This document shows, in pieces, positions 1 through 9,785 of a DNA stretch of 64,000 nt. The stretch is from an uncultured Methanoregula sp. (GTDB taxonomy: Archaea > Halobacteriota > Methanomicrobia > Methanomicrobiales > Methanospirillaceae). Where the stretch lies: NCBI RefSeq assembly GCF_963662735.1, contig NZ_OY759744.1, positions 558,001-622,000 of the forward strand, given 5' to 3'. Below the pieces are notes generated by a model. The model saw only the letters and a program-made list of their open reading frames with translations. It ran no database searches and was not told the origin of the DNA. A program made the translations under genes and the position numbers. How positions within the stretch are numbered: the stretch's first letter is position 1; each line of letters begins with the position of its first letter.

Positions 1-1598
1 TTCACAATCTCAAGGGCATTGCTGCCGGAACTGGCAACAAACGCATAATTCCCCGAAACCGCCACTCTCTGCGGCCCCATGAGGAGCGCCCCGCCGGTTC
101 CGCTGGAGATCTTGCTCTTGTGGACCGGGGCCGAAGGCGTGGAGATGTCAATGATCTCCAGGGCATTATCCCTGAAACTTGCAACATAGGCATAGTTACC
201 GGATACCGCTACATCCATGGGGCCGTTCAGGAGCGCCCCGCCGGCCCCGTTGGCAATACTGCCCGCATGGACCGGAACAAAGGGATTGCTCAGGTTCACG
301 ATCTCAAGGGCATTGCTGGTATTGCTGGCGATATATGCATAGTTGCCTGAAATCGTAACCCTGGACGGGTCACCTAAAGCTGCCCCGCCCGAACCGTTCA
401 CCAGGCTCCCGGCGTGCCGCGGGGTGAGGGTCGCTGACTTCAGCATCACGTCTGCGCCGCTCGCAAAGTTCGTTCCGGTAAGGTCCGTACTGCTGACGGT
501 TCCCATAAGGGCGGTTGAAGGCGTGATGCTGCTGACCGTAGGATCGGTCTTCCAGCTGGTGTTGAAAATCCAGAACTCCTGCGTAGTCCATTCGGTATTA
601 TTGAATGTGGCATTATAGTCCATCCACATCTTGAGTTTATACTGGCCGGTGGTACGGTTTGCGTTGGTGCCCCAGCTGTTCTGGACAATCCAGTACTGGC
701 TGGCTTTGGGGAGGGACGCGGATTTATTGTACCCGATCAGGATCATGGCATGGCCACTCCCCTCCCCGGCGCTTGTGTTAAAAAATGACTGGTTATACGC
801 GTCCATGTCCCAGAGGGTTTCATTCGACTGGGTTGACCAGAATGCAGGAGTAAATTGCGCCCACACAGACTTGTTGGGGAGCTGCATCGTGTAGTAAACA
901 ACCTTGCCGTCAGCCAGTGCACGGGTGATATTCTCCACGGCGGCAGTCTGGTTCGATGGCGGGTCCGCGAGGACTCGTTGCGGCTCGATACGGCCGAGCC
1001 CGATGTTTGGGGTTATTGTTATGAGGTTTTTGGAGAGTGTTGTCTGCTCGTCGTCACGATCCGGCACGGCAGCATCCTTGTAGCCGGCATTCGCATTGGT
1101 CCAGGGAACCACAAACGGCCCACCCGGGTATGACTGGTTCACCCCCGTGTTGTAAATATCGGCGAATGTAGAGGGAAATCCCCCGGTGCAGGCCCAGTCA
1201 TGGGGCTTTTGCATGTTGATGTTCCCGTTCATGTAATTGGAATTGAAGAACTGGATCGACAATGGGGTTGCAGTACCCGTGGATTTATACAGGGTCTGGG
1301 CGAGCACGCCCGTGCCGGCCCATACCCAGCAGTTCCCGCACGTACCCTGGTCCCAGTCACTATACGAGGTCTTGGGAAACTCGTTGCTCAGCGTGAGCGG
1401 GGCAGTGCTGATGGATGATACCGGCACATAGAGCGATGCATTGTCATATGCAAGGAACTCGTCTTCCATATCCTCGAAGGACAGGTTCATATGCCCGTCC
1501 GATGGATCCTCGGCAGCAGCCGGTGGAAGAATAATGATCAGGAATGCCACGCAGAAGAGGATAGCAGCCAGGTTTTTTATCAGAATGCGGTATTTCAT
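1..1598 (-). CDS. Secreted papain-family (C1A) cysteine protease with LVIVD repeats, C-terminus outside window
   Basis: Reading frame open from the ATG at 1598 to the window edge, 532 residues visible. It opens with a signal peptide (basic MKYRILIKN, hydrophobic stretch, cut near AAAED). A papain-type catalytic domain follows: DQGTCGNCW with catalytic Cys at residue 90, GHAMILIGY with the catalytic His, and WIVQNSWG with the catalytic Asn. A short IPT/TIG-like linker (TPSTALMGTVSSTDLTGTNF) leads into at least three repeats of about 53 residues with the pattern SGNYAYVAS...NALEIV, typical of LVIVD beta-propeller repeats. Many NxS/T sequons fit an exported, glycosylated protein. The family degrades or processes proteins at the cell surface; the substrate is unknown. 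The ribosome-binding site is weak. Confidence 0.85.
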   Translation of the reverse strand, partial: MKYRILIKNLAAILFCVAFLIIILPPAAAEDPSDGHMNLSFEDMEDEFLAYDNASLYVPVSSISTAPLTLSNEFPKTSYSDWDQGTCGNCWVWAGTGVLAQTLYKSTGTATPLSIQFFNSNYMNGNINMQKPHDWACTGGFPSTFADIYNTGVNQSYPGGPFVVPWTNANAGYKDAAVPDRDDEQTTLSKNLITITPNIGLGRIEPQRVLADPPSNQTAAVENITRALADGKVVYYTMQLPNKSVWAQFTPAFWSTQSNETLWDMDAYNQSFFNTSAGEGSGHAMILIGYNKSASLPKASQYWIVQNSWGTNANRTTGQYKLKMWMDYNATFNNTEWTTQEFWIFNTSWKTDPTVSSITPSTALMGTVSSTDLTGTNFASGADVMLKSATLTPRHAGSLVNGSGGAALGDPSRVTISGNYAYIASNTSNALEIVNLSNPFVPVHAGSIANGAGGALLNGPMDVAVSGNYAYVASFRDNALEIIDISTPSAPVHKSKISSGTGGALLMGPQRVAVSGNYAFVASSGSNALEIV

Positions 1599-1763
1599 AG
1601 ATGCTCACAGGAGTTCAGGAAATACCAGTTTTTTTTCAATGAGGGATATCAGTATCGGTGTTATCCATAGGGGGTACCGGTTCCCGATACCCGTTGGTTA
1701 TCCCGACGAGCGTACCGGATATTCTCGTCCGGAGCTGAAAAGGTGTTTTTCCCCGGGGGATCT

Positions 1764-1797
1764 AAAAAAATGGTGGCCGGGGATTCCGGAACCCCGT
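1764..1797 (-). terminator. Possible terminator of the transglutaminase-like lipoprotein gene
   Basis: Just after the stop codon at 1817 the minus strand carries a near-palindrome GGGGTTCCGGAATCCCC, then a run of seven T (A-run on the plus strand at 1764-1770). Oligo-T tracts terminate archaeal RNA polymerase. The rest of 1599-1816 has no recognisable gene. Confidence 0.35.
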
Positions 1798-1816
1798 ATT
1801 TTTTGTAAATACCGGT

Positions 1817-2923
1817 TTACTGCATCGGGAGGATGCCCAGTTTCCTCAGCTTGGCAACGGAAAGATCCTGTGAAGCGCCGGACTTGAAATCCCCGTTGTC
1901 GATCTCAGTCTGGTATTCCTGGTTTCCGTACGCGACCGCATCCTCAAACGTCGAAGAACCGGTCATCGTGGTCTCGAGGCAGGAAAGAGAGCCGGGCGAG
2001 TTCGGGTTTGTCTCATAACAGACGAACGCGTGCGTGGGCAGGATGATGATATGGGGAGTCATACCTATGGATTCAAGGGCTGAAGCGTACAGGACGGTGC
2101 CATCGATACAGTTGGCAGATTTCTGGTTGATGGACTCTGCCGGCATCCGGACGCGCTGGGCGTTCTCGGTCGACTTTCCGTAGGCAATGAGCGAGTTGAC
2201 ATACGTGATCTGGTAATCGTTCTTGAGGGCGGTAAAGATCGCCTCCACCTGCGAATTGGTGGATTCCTGCCACTGTGCTTCCGTGCAGCTGTCTCCGCAC
2301 TGGTACCCGGTTATGGACTTCCCGGGAAGGTACTCGGCAGCTTTGCGCACGAGCGGGTCGATCTCCGGTGCATGCGGGGTAACCCAGGCAACGATGAACG
2401 GCGTCATATCGTTCATCTCTTCGCCATCATAGACAGCCCAAATCATCGTGTCCCTTGCATAGATCTTAATGGGATAGGATTGTTCATCGATGCGCGTCCC
2501 GTCGGTCAGGGCGACCTTGTAGTGGAGCGTTGCAGAGGTCATTTCCGTGGGGATTGCACTGGTGCGGAGTGACGGGGCCTGTCCGACCGTTATGTTACCG
2601 TGGGCAGGAACATCAACCGTATTGATCGACTTCTCGGTAAAGCCCGGGATCTCCGATTCCACGGTAACCGTCTTTGGGCTGTCCGTCGGGTTAACGACAT
2701 CGAATTCAATGAAATTTATATTGAGACTGGCAAGCTGGAGATATGTTGAGGGAAGAATGGCATCCATCGCGCTGACGTTGACCCTGACACCACCGGCACT
2801 TGTGCCGGTTGCAGATGATCCGCCGGACGATGCCGGTGTGGCGGGTCCGGATTGGGTACAGCCGGCAGACAGGATAAGTATCACAAGGAGTGCTGATAAC
2901 AAGAGAGAAATACGGAATTTCAT
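1817..2923 (-). CDS. Transglutaminase-like lipoprotein
   Basis: 368 aa. The N-terminus is a lipoprotein signal with lipobox LSAGC (Cys about residue 22), then a low-complexity Gly/Ser/Thr linker, so the protein should be anchored outside the membrane. The C-terminal half has the transglutaminase-like core: NCIDGTVLYASALESIGM supplies the nucleophilic Cys, and LPTHAFV the His. Such proteins are usually papain-fold peptidases or amidases rather than true cross-linkers. No operon partner is evident; serA is upstream in the same direction but about 220 bp away. A second lipoprotein of the same broad fold lies at 52188. Confidence 0.75.
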   Translation of the reverse strand: MKFRISLLLSALLVILILSAGCTQSGPATPASSGGSSATGTSAGGVRVNVSAMDAILPSTYLQLASLNINFIEFDVVNPTDSPKTVTVESEIPGFTEKSINTVDVPAHGNITVGQAPSLRTSAIPTEMTSATLHYKVALTDGTRIDEQSYPIKIYARDTMIWAVYDGEEMNDMTPFIVAWVTPHAPEIDPLVRKAAEYLPGKSITGYQCGDSCTEAQWQESTNSQVEAIFTALKNDYQITYVNSLIAYGKSTENAQRVRMPAESINQKSANCIDGTVLYASALESIGMTPHIIILPTHAFVCYETNPNSPGSLSCLETTMTGSSTFEDAVAYGNQEYQTEIDNGDFKSGASQDLSVAKLRKLGILPMQ

Positions 2924-3147
2924 ACAAGGTTCTGTTATTGATTTATCCTGATATGAGTTTTGGTTATTGCCGGGGAAATTGTATATCCTGTTTTGCCTTC
3001 AGCCGGAACCGGTTTCTCCCGATCCACCGGTTTCAGGCTCAGCAACGAAGCTGGCTGAAGTTGATCCGCCGCCGGGCGGCCAGGGGCATCATAATGCTGC
3101 GCTATGGCACAATGAACCGGGACAACGGGCACTAAAAAAGAGGAATC

Positions 3148-4752
3148 TCAGATCTGCTGAGAGGTTATCTTGGCAAACGTTGCCGTGAAAATACCCGGCA
3201 TCGACCGGATCTCATCCATCACGGCTGCGGGGACTTCACTGTCCACGTTCAGGACCATGATCGCTTCCTCGCCCGGGGTGATCCGGCCGACCTGCATGCC
3301 CGCGATATTGATGTTGACCTTCCCGAGGATCGTGGACGCCCGCCCGATGACACCGGGCTTGTCGAGATGGCGCGATACGATGACATACCCCTCGGGGATC
3401 ATGTCCATCGTGTAGCCGCCGACGGCGACGATCCGGCTCCGGCCCTTGAAGAAGACCGTGCCGCTGACCGATTCCTCGCCCTTGTCGGTCTTCACCTTGA
3501 TCGTGATCAGGTTCTTGAACCCGTGGGCTTCCTGCGTGACCGTCTCGCTCACCGTTATGCCGCGTTCCTTGGCAATGAACTCCGCGTTCACGATGTTGAT
3601 CGGCTGCTGGAGGATAGGATCGAGAAGACCCTTGAGGGCCAGACGGGTGACGAACTTCATGCTTCCCGCATATGCTGAGAGTTCCCCGCCATAGATGCAC
3701 TCAACGGACGAGAGACGGCCGCCGGCGATCTGGATGGCAAACCGGCCCATCTTCTCGGCAAGCTGGGCATAGGGCTCGAGCACTTCCGCGTGCTCGGGCG
3801 GGACCATGGGTGCGTTCACCACGTACTTCGCGGAGCCGCCGTTCAGGACTTCGATGCACTGCTTGGCAACCGAAACTGCAACGTTGAGCTGCGCCTCAAC
3901 CGTGCTTGCCCCGAGGTGCGGGGTGACAATGACCTGGTCGAGAGTCAGGAGCGGGGACTCGGTCGGGGGCTCTTCCTCGAATACATCGAGGGCAGCTCCT
4001 GCCACCTTGCCGCTCTTGATCGCATCGTAGAGCGCCTTCTCGTCGATGATGCCACCGCGGGCACAGTTGATGATCCGGACACCGTCTTTCATGGTTGCAA
4101 TGCTTTTGGCATTGATGACGTGCTTTGTCTCCGGTATCAGGGGGGTATGCACCGTGATGACATCCGCCACCTTGAAGAGATCGGCCATGGACATCATCTC
4201 GACGCCGAGCTGGGCTGCCCGTTCCTTGGTGATGAACGGGTCGTACGCAACGCACTTCATGTCCATTGCATTGGCCCGCTTTGCCACCTCGCGCCCGATC
4301 CGGCCGAAACCGACAATCCCGAGCGTCTTTTCGTTGAGCTCGACACCCATGAATTTGGAGCGTTTCCACTCCTTCTTCTTGAGGCTCGCGTTCGCCTGGG
4401 GAATGTTGCGGGCGAGCGACTGCATCATCGCCATGGTGTGCTCGGTTGCCGCGAGCGTGTTGCCCTCGGGTGCGTTGGCCACGATGATACCCTTGCGGGT
4501 CGCTGCCTCCACGTCGACATTGTCCACACCGACACCGGCACGGCCGATGAATTTGAGCCTGTTGCCGGCTTCGATCACTTTTGCGGTCACTTCGGTGCCG
4601 CTCCGGACCAGCAGGGCATCGTAATCCCCGATTATCTTGCAGAGCTCGTCTTCCTTCAGGTCGGTCTTGACATCAACGTCAACGGCCGCCCGGAGAATGA
4701 CAAGCCCTTCTTCCGCCAGCGGATCGCTGACGAGCACTCTTGCGTTTGCCAT
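3148..4752 (-). CDS. serA: D-3-phosphoglycerate dehydrogenase
   Basis: Oxidises 3-phosphoglycerate to 3-phosphohydroxypyruvate with NAD+, the first step of serine synthesis. 534 aa from the ATG at 4752, the usual size of the long archaeal/bacterial SerA; an upstream in-frame start would add 41 residues that do not look conserved. Visible motifs: catalytic N-terminal half, NAD-binding GIVGFGRIG near residue 147, CARGG with substrate Arg, PHLGAS with catalytic His, then the intervening ASB domain and a C-terminal ACT domain (GYVIVSRHLDKPGVIG...), the likely serine-feedback site. Divergent from ppsA; both draw on the phosphoglycerate/PEP pool. Confidence 0.95.
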   Translation of the reverse strand: MANARVLVSDPLAEEGLVILRAAVDVDVKTDLKEDELCKIIGDYDALLVRSGTEVTAKVIEAGNRLKFIGRAGVGVDNVDVEAATRKGIIVANAPEGNTLAATEHTMAMMQSLARNIPQANASLKKKEWKRSKFMGVELNEKTLGIVGFGRIGREVAKRANAMDMKCVAYDPFITKERAAQLGVEMMSMADLFKVADVITVHTPLIPETKHVINAKSIATMKDGVRIINCARGGIIDEKALYDAIKSGKVAGAALDVFEEEPPTESPLLTLDQVIVTPHLGASTVEAQLNVAVSVAKQCIEVLNGGSAKYVVNAPMVPPEHAEVLEPYAQLAEKMGRFAIQIAGGRLSSVECIYGGELSAYAGSMKFVTRLALKGLLDPILQQPINIVNAEFIAKERGITVSETVTQEAHGFKNLITIKVKTDKGEESVSGTVFFKGRSRIVAVGGYTMDMIPEGYVIVSRHLDKPGVIGRASTILGKVNINIAGMQVGRITPGEEAIMVLNVDSEVPAAVMDEIRSMPGIFTATFAKITSQQI

Positions 4753-4931
4753 AAAAACCCATATATTATCAGCACCGGACTTAAAGAGGGTTATTCTTCT
4801 TTTCCCGGGCAGGCGCTCCCCCGCGACCCAACGAAAAACGCCCCGATTCGCAGGGAGTTTTTGGCCCGGGGGCAAAACAGGGTATGATAATTATTAAAGT
4901 GGCGGGAGATGAGATCATAAGTGGTGCGAGC
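4753..4931. promoter_or_regulatory. Divergent promoter region between serA and ppsA
   Basis: 179-bp non-coding gap between two divergent start codons. AT-rich stretches at about 4884-4896 (ataattattaaag) on the plus side and 4789-4796 (CTTTAAGT read on the minus strand) are candidate TATA elements. Neither matches strongly enough to fix a start site. Confidence 0.3.
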
Positions 4932-7223
4932 ATGAAAGAAGTGCCCAACATTCTATGGCTCGAGGAGATCAGGAAGGAGGATATTATATCGGTAGGGGGC
5001 AAGGGGGCATCTCTTGGGGAGATGGCATCCATCGGCCTTCCCGTACCGAAAGCCTTCGTGGTGACTGCTCAGGCCTTCCGCAGGTTTTTAGTCGAGACCG
5101 GTCTTGAAAAGAAGATATATGCATCGTTCGAACGGCTCGATGTCGAGGATAACGCGGCACTTGAAAAGGCAGCCGAACAGGCAAAAGCGCTGGTGATCAA
5201 GGCAAAGATGCCGCCGGCTATCCGGGACGAGATAAAAAAAGCCTACAAGAAGATGGATAATAACGACCTCATCGTTGCGGTGCGGTCGAGCGCTACTGCC
5301 GAGGACCTGCCGGATGCAAGCTTTGCCGGCCAGCAGGAGACCTACCTCAATATCAAAGGGGAAGCGAACCTTCTTTTGTCAGTCCAGCAGTGCTGGGCAT
5401 CACTCTATGGTGCGCGGGCACTGTATTACCGCGCAAAACAGGGATTCGACGACCAGACCGTGAATATCGCCGTGGTTGTCCAGCAGCTCGTCCATTCCCA
5501 GAAGGCCGGGGTCATGTTCACGTCCCACCCGATCACGGGCGAACCGCTCACGATCATCGAGGGGTCCTGGGGACTGGGGGAAGCCGTAGTCTCGGGCTCG
5601 GTCTCTCCCGACAAGTACGTGTTTGACCAGCGGACCGAGAAAGTAGTGGACACGCTCATCTCGAATAAGAAAGTGGAGATCATAGCGGACGGCGATCACG
5701 GCACGAAACTTGCGGACGTCCCGGCAGACCGCCAGGACAAGCAGGTGCTCTCGGACGCCGAGGTTGAAAAACTTGCCATGTATGGCAAGATCGCAGAGAA
5801 CCATTACGGCGTACCGCAGGACGTCGAATGGGGCATTGTCAGCGGAACATTCTATATTCTCCAGTCCCGACCGATCACTACCATCGGGAGCAGGAAAGAG
5901 GCAAAGGGCATGTCAGGTAACACGGCAAGCGCAACCATTCTGATCAAGGGCCAGGGTGCTGCACCCGGCATAGCGTCTGGGAAAGTCGTGATCATCCGCG
6001 ATGTCAAGGACACCGGTGCAGTAAAAGAAGGCGACATCCTTGTCACGAAGATGACCAACCCGGACATGGTGCCGGCAATGCGCAAAGTCGGCGCTATCGT
6101 AACCGACGAGGGCGGGATGACCTGTCATGCAGCGATCGTGAGCCGGGAACTGGGCACACCGGCCGTGGTCGGGACTAAGAACGCAACCTCGGTTCTCAAA
6201 AACGGGCAGCTCGTTACCGTCGACGGCGAGCTTGGCCTCATCTACGAAGGCGCTGTCGCACCGGCAGCAGCGGCACCGGCCGCGGGGCCGGTCCAGCAGG
6301 CAGTCATCGCCCATGCACCGATCATCACCGCAACGAGCGTCAAGGTAAACGTCTCCATTCCCGAGGCAGCAGCCCGGGCAGCGGCAACCGGTGCCGACGG
6401 TGTCGGGCTTCTCAGGATCGAGCACCTGATCCTCGGCCTGAACAAGACCCCCGGCTGGTTCATCACGAACAACAAGGAAGAGGAGTTTGTCAAGGAACTC
6501 CACGACGGCATCAAGATCGTGCTCGACGCGTTCCCGGGAAAACCGGTCTGGGTCCGCACGCTTGACGCACCAACCGACGAGTTCCGGAACATGAAAGGCG
6601 GCGAGAACGAACCGCACGAGCACAATCCGATGCTCGGCTGGAGAGGCATCCGCCGCGACCTCCAGAGCCCCGACCAGTTCCGACTCCAGGTAGAAGCCTT
6701 CAAGCGCCTCTGGAACGAGGGTTACGAGAACCTCGGCATCATGTTCCCGATGGTCTCCCACCCCGACCAGTTCATCAAAGGAAAAGAGATGATGCGGGGC
6801 TGGGGCGTTGATGTCGAGAAAGTCACGCTCGGTATCATGATCGAGATCCCGTCAAGCGCTATCATGATCGAGGACTTCATCAAGAGCGGGATCAAGTTCG
6901 CCTCGTTCGGAACGAACGACCTGATCCAGTACACCCTTGCCATTGACCGGAACAACGAGAACGTGGCTGATATGTACAACCCCCAGCACCCGGCCGTCCT
7001 TCACCTGATCCACAACGCTATCCAGATGTGCCGGGCTTACGATGTTGAGTGCTCAATCTGCGGGCAGGCCGGGTCCGACCCGAAGATGGCAGCCTGGCTC
7101 GTGGAACACGGCATCACCAGCCTCTCGGCCAACATCGATGCGATCGCCAAGATCCGCGAGGCGGTGGCAAAGACGGAAAAGCGCATCATCCTGGAAGCCG
7201 CGAGATCGAGAGATGCTGAATAA
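4932..7223 (+). CDS. ppsA: Phosphoenolpyruvate synthase
   Basis: Converts pyruvate, ATP and water to PEP, AMP and Pi, the entry to gluconeogenesis in methanogens. 763 aa from the ATG at 4932 (MKEVPNILWLEEI...), the canonical family start. Domains in order: ATP-grasp/pyruvate-binding (about 1-330), the swivelling phosphohistidine domain with GGMTCHAAIVSRELGTPA (His399 phosphorylated), and a C-terminal PEP/pyruvate TIM barrel ending in CSICGQAGSDP, with candidate catalytic Cys710. An Ala/Pro-rich linker near residue 440 joins the last two domains. The stop overlaps the mfnA start by 11 bp, implying co-translation. Confidence 0.96.
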   Translation: MKEVPNILWLEEIRKEDIISVGGKGASLGEMASIGLPVPKAFVVTAQAFRRFLVETGLEKKIYASFERLDVEDNAALEKAAEQAKALVIKAKMPPAIRDEIKKAYKKMDNNDLIVAVRSSATAEDLPDASFAGQQETYLNIKGEANLLLSVQQCWASLYGARALYYRAKQGFDDQTVNIAVVVQQLVHSQKAGVMFTSHPITGEPLTIIEGSWGLGEAVVSGSVSPDKYVFDQRTEKVVDTLISNKKVEIIADGDHGTKLADVPADRQDKQVLSDAEVEKLAMYGKIAENHYGVPQDVEWGIVSGTFYILQSRPITTIGSRKEAKGMSGNTASATILIKGQGAAPGIASGKVVIIRDVKDTGAVKEGDILVTKMTNPDMVPAMRKVGAIVTDEGGMTCHAAIVSRELGTPAVVGTKNATSVLKNGQLVTVDGELGLIYEGAVAPAAAAPAAGPVQQAVIAHAPIITATSVKVNVSIPEAAARAAATGADGVGLLRIEHLILGLNKTPGWFITNNKEEEFVKELHDGIKIVLDAFPGKPVWVRTLDAPTDEFRNMKGGENEPHEHNPMLGWRGIRRDLQSPDQFRLQVEAFKRLWNEGYENLGIMFPMVSHPDQFIKGKEMMRGWGVDVEKVTLGIMIEIPSSAIMIEDFIKSGIKFASFGTNDLIQYTLAIDRNNENVADMYNPQHPAVLHLIHNAIQMCRAYDVECSICGQAGSDPKMAAWLVEHGITSLSANIDAIAKIREAVAKTEKRIILEAARSRDAE

Positions 7224-8319
7224 GGGTCGGGCAGAAGAAGAACTCTTCTCGTTTTTCTGCCAGAAAAAACAGGAAGACCTCGACCATACGTTTATTCTCA
7301 GCTCCATGTGCACGCTCCCCCACCCCGTTGCGGTGCGGGCACACTGCATGTTCATGGAGACCAACCTTGGCGACCCGGGCCTTTTTCCCGGGACCGCATC
7401 CCTTGAAAAACTGTTAATCCGACGCTTTGGCGATCTCTTCCACTGCCCGGATGCGGGCGGCTATGCCACGAGCGGGGGTACTGAATCCAATATCCAGGCC
7501 CTCCGGCTGGCAAAGGCCCACAACCACGAGATCGCAAACCCGAACGTGATCGTGCCCGGGTCTGCCCACTTCTCCTTCAAGAAAGCCTGCGATATCCTCG
7601 GCCTCGAGATGCGGCGGACCCCGCTCCTTGCAGATCACCGGATGGACGCGGACAAGGCAGCCGTACTCGTGGACAGGAACACGGTTGCCATCGTAGGCGT
7701 TGCGGGCACCACCGAGTACGGGATGGTGGATCCGATCCCCGCACTCGGCAAAATCGCTGTGCAGGACGACCTCTTCTTCCATGTCGACGCGGCGTTTGGC
7801 GGGATGGTGATCCCGTTCCTTCCCGATCCCATGCCGTTCGATTTTGCCGTGCCCGGCGTTACCACAATAGCGGTGGACCCCCATAAGATGGGCATGAGCA
7901 CCATTCCCGCCGGCTGCCTCATCACGAGGGAGCCGGACCTGCTCAATACCCTCAACATCGATACCCCGTACCTGACCGTGAAACAGGAGTATACCCTGGG
8001 CGGTACCCGGCCCGGCGCACCTGTTGCCGGGGCGCTTGCCGTCATCGACTATCTCGGCAGGGAAGGAATGACCGCAATCGTGGCCGGGTGCATGAAGAAT
8101 ACCCGGCGCCTCATAGCCGGCATGGAGACCCGGGGCTTCCCCCGGGTAACAACTCCCGATGTGAACGTGGCGGCTTTCGCCTGCAAAAAGGAGCAGGTGC
8201 CAGCGCCCTGGAAAGTGTCGTGGACCTGCCAGGGCCACCTCCGCATTGTCTGCATGCCCCACGTGCACCTTGACCGTATCGAGGCTTTCCTGAATGATAT
8301 TGGTGAAAACCATGCTTGA
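7213..8319 (+). CDS. mfnA: L-tyrosine (L-aspartate) decarboxylase
   Basis: 368 aa, PLP-dependent group II decarboxylase. In methanogens MfnA makes tyramine for methanofuran and in some species beta-alanine for coenzyme A. Visible: STGGTESN-type phosphate-binding segment ([16 protein letters not shown]), HVDAAFGG with the PLP-pairing Asp, and the Schiff-base Lys225 in VDPHKMG. The ATG at 7213 lies inside the end of ppsA; upstream extension in this frame is ppsA-antiphase noise. The stop overlaps hpt. Confidence 0.93.
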   Translation: MLNKGRAEEELFSFFCQKKQEDLDHTFILSSMCTLPHPVAVRAHCMFMETNLGDPGLFPGTASLEKLLIRRFGDLFHCPDAGGYATSGGTESNIQALRLAKAHNHEIANPNVIVPGSAHFSFKKACDILGLEMRRTPLLADHRMDADKAAVLVDRNTVAIVGVAGTTEYGMVDPIPALGKIAVQDDLFFHVDAAFGGMVIPFLPDPMPFDFAVPGVTTIAVDPHKMGMSTIPAGCLITREPDLLNTLNIDTPYLTVKQEYTLGGTRPGAPVAGALAVIDYLGREGMTAIVAGCMKNTRRLIAGMETRGFPRVTTPDVNVAAFACKKEQVPAPWKVSWTCQGHLRIVCMPHVHLDRIEAFLNDIGENHA

Positions 8320-8860
8320 CCGACTCGTAGAATCCCTTGAAACCTGCCCGATGGTGAAACGCGGGGAGTACAATTACTTCATCCACCCGATCACCGACGG
8401 GGTACCGATCGTCGAACCCGCCCTCCTGCGCGACGTGGCAGCCGCCATGGTCAAGGTCCTTGACTTAAATGGCGTGGACAAGATCGTTGTCGTGGAGGCA
8501 ATGGGCATCCACATCGGCTCCATCCTCTCGACCATGACCGACATCCCGATGACCGTGATGCGCAAGCGGGAATACAAGCTCCCCCACGAGGTCCCGGTCC
8601 ACCAGACAACAGGCTACTCGAAAGGCGAGCTGTACCTAAACGGGGTGTACAAGGGTGACCGGGTCGTGATCATCGACGACGTGGTGAGCACGGGCGGGAC
8701 CATGATAGCGCTCTTAAAAGCCCTGGAGATTGCCGGGGCCGAGGTCGTGGATGTCTGCATCGCGATCCAGCGGGGCAACCCCGATATCGGCCGGCCCTAC
8801 AAATCCCTCGTGAAGATCGAGGTGGATGACCGGGTCCATGTCATTGAACGACACCTCTGA
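8312..8860 (+). CDS. hpt: Hypoxanthine/guanine phosphoribosyltransferase
   Basis: Purine salvage enzyme joining hypoxanthine or guanine to PRPP. 182 aa from the ATG at 8312, chosen because GGTGA (8302-8306) is well placed for it; an ATG at 8294 would add six residues. The PRPP loop is [13 protein letters not shown], and the N-terminal [12 protein letters not shown] segment is typical of the archaeal Hpt family. The start overlaps the mfnA stop and the 3' end overlaps dph2, so it sits within a translationally coupled string. Confidence 0.92.
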   Translation: MLDRLVESLETCPMVKRGEYNYFIHPITDGVPIVEPALLRDVAAAMVKVLDLNGVDKIVVVEAMGIHIGSILSTMTDIPMTVMRKREYKLPHEVPVHQTTGYSKGELYLNGVYKGDRVVIIDDVVSTGGTMIALLKALEIAGAEVVDVCIAIQRGNPDIGRPYKSLVKIEVDDRVHVIERHL

Positions 8861-9785
8861 GTTGATCGAAAAGCTCACGGCCCGCGGGGCAACAACCGTT
8901 GCCCTCCAGTTCCCGGAGGGTTTGAAACGGAAAGCCGGGGAGTATGCCCGGGCTCTCCGCGAGGCGGGTTTTTCCGTTATCGTGAGCGGTGATCCCTGCT
9001 ACGGGGCCTGCGATCTCGCGCTTGACACGCTTCAGTATGCAGATGTGCTCGTCCATTTCGGCCATGCCCCGGTGGACGAACAGCCAAACGTGATCTTCGA
9101 GCCCTACCGGGTGGATTTCGATCCTGCAATCGTGGAGAAGGCGCTGCCGCTCCTGACCCGGCGTACAATCGGCCTTGTGACTACGATCCAGCACGCCCAC
9201 CTGGTCCCTGCCATGGAAGCAGTGCTCCGGTCCCGGGGACTTGATGTCAGGGTTGCTCCGGGAAGCGGGCGGACTCCCTGCCCGGGACAGGTGCTTGGCT
9301 GCTGCTTTACCGCTGCAAAGATTTCCGGCACCGAAGAGATCCTGTTTGTCGGCACGGGTGTGTTCCACCCGGTTGGCATGGCCCTTACCACGGGCCTGAA
9401 GGTGATCGCGCTCGATCCGCTCACCGGAATAGCACAGGAAGTGAGCGGCGAGGCGCTCCAGCGCAGGAGGTTCGCCGTGATGGAGAAGGCGAGGGGAGCC
9501 GGATCTGTGGGCATCATCGTCTCCACCAAGCAGGGCCAGCAACGGATGGAACTCGCCCGGCACCTGGCATCCCTTTCCCCTCATGCCGTCATTGTCACGA
9601 TGCAGGAAGTGAGCCCGGACGAACTCCTGAATCTCGGGTTTGCCGCTTACGTGAACACGGCCTGCCCGCGGCTCGCCTACGACGACCAGGTGCGCTTCCC
9701 CGTGCCGGTCCTCTCCCCGCAGGAGTTCGAGATCCTCTGCGGGAAGCGGAGCTGGGACGAGTACGCCATCGACGAGATCCCATGA
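8826..9785 (+). CDS. dph2: Diphthamide synthase, 2-(3-amino-3-carboxypropyl)histidine synthase
   Basis: Atypical radical-SAM enzyme that transfers the 3-amino-3-carboxypropyl group to the His of elongation factor 2. 319 aa. The cluster-ligand Cys positions are Cys58 (GDPCYGAC), Cys159/160 (VLGCCF) and Cys280 (NTACPRL), matching the spacing of archaeal Dph2 homodimers. The start may instead be the ATG at 8838; neither has an ideally spaced Shine-Dalgarno (GAGGTG at 8819-8824). Overlaps hpt upstream, and ATGA with the next gene. Confidence 0.93.
   Translation: MTGSMSLNDTSELIEKLTARGATTVALQFPEGLKRKAGEYARALREAGFSVIVSGDPCYGACDLALDTLQYADVLVHFGHAPVDEQPNVIFEPYRVDFDPAIVEKALPLLTRRTIGLVTTIQHAHLVPAMEAVLRSRGLDVRVAPGSGRTPCPGQVLGCCFTAAKISGTEEILFVGTGVFHPVGMALTTGLKVIALDPLTGIAQEVSGEALQRRRFAVMEKARGAGSVGIIVSTKQGQQRMELARHLASLSPHAVIVTMQEVSPDELLNLGFAAYVNTACPRLAYDDQVRFPVPVLSPQEFEILCGKRSWDEYAIDEIP

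Noticed and set aside
3790..4887. 365-codon frame opposite serA
   Set aside because: Fully antisense to a clear serA; Arg/Cys/His-rich composition without motifs.
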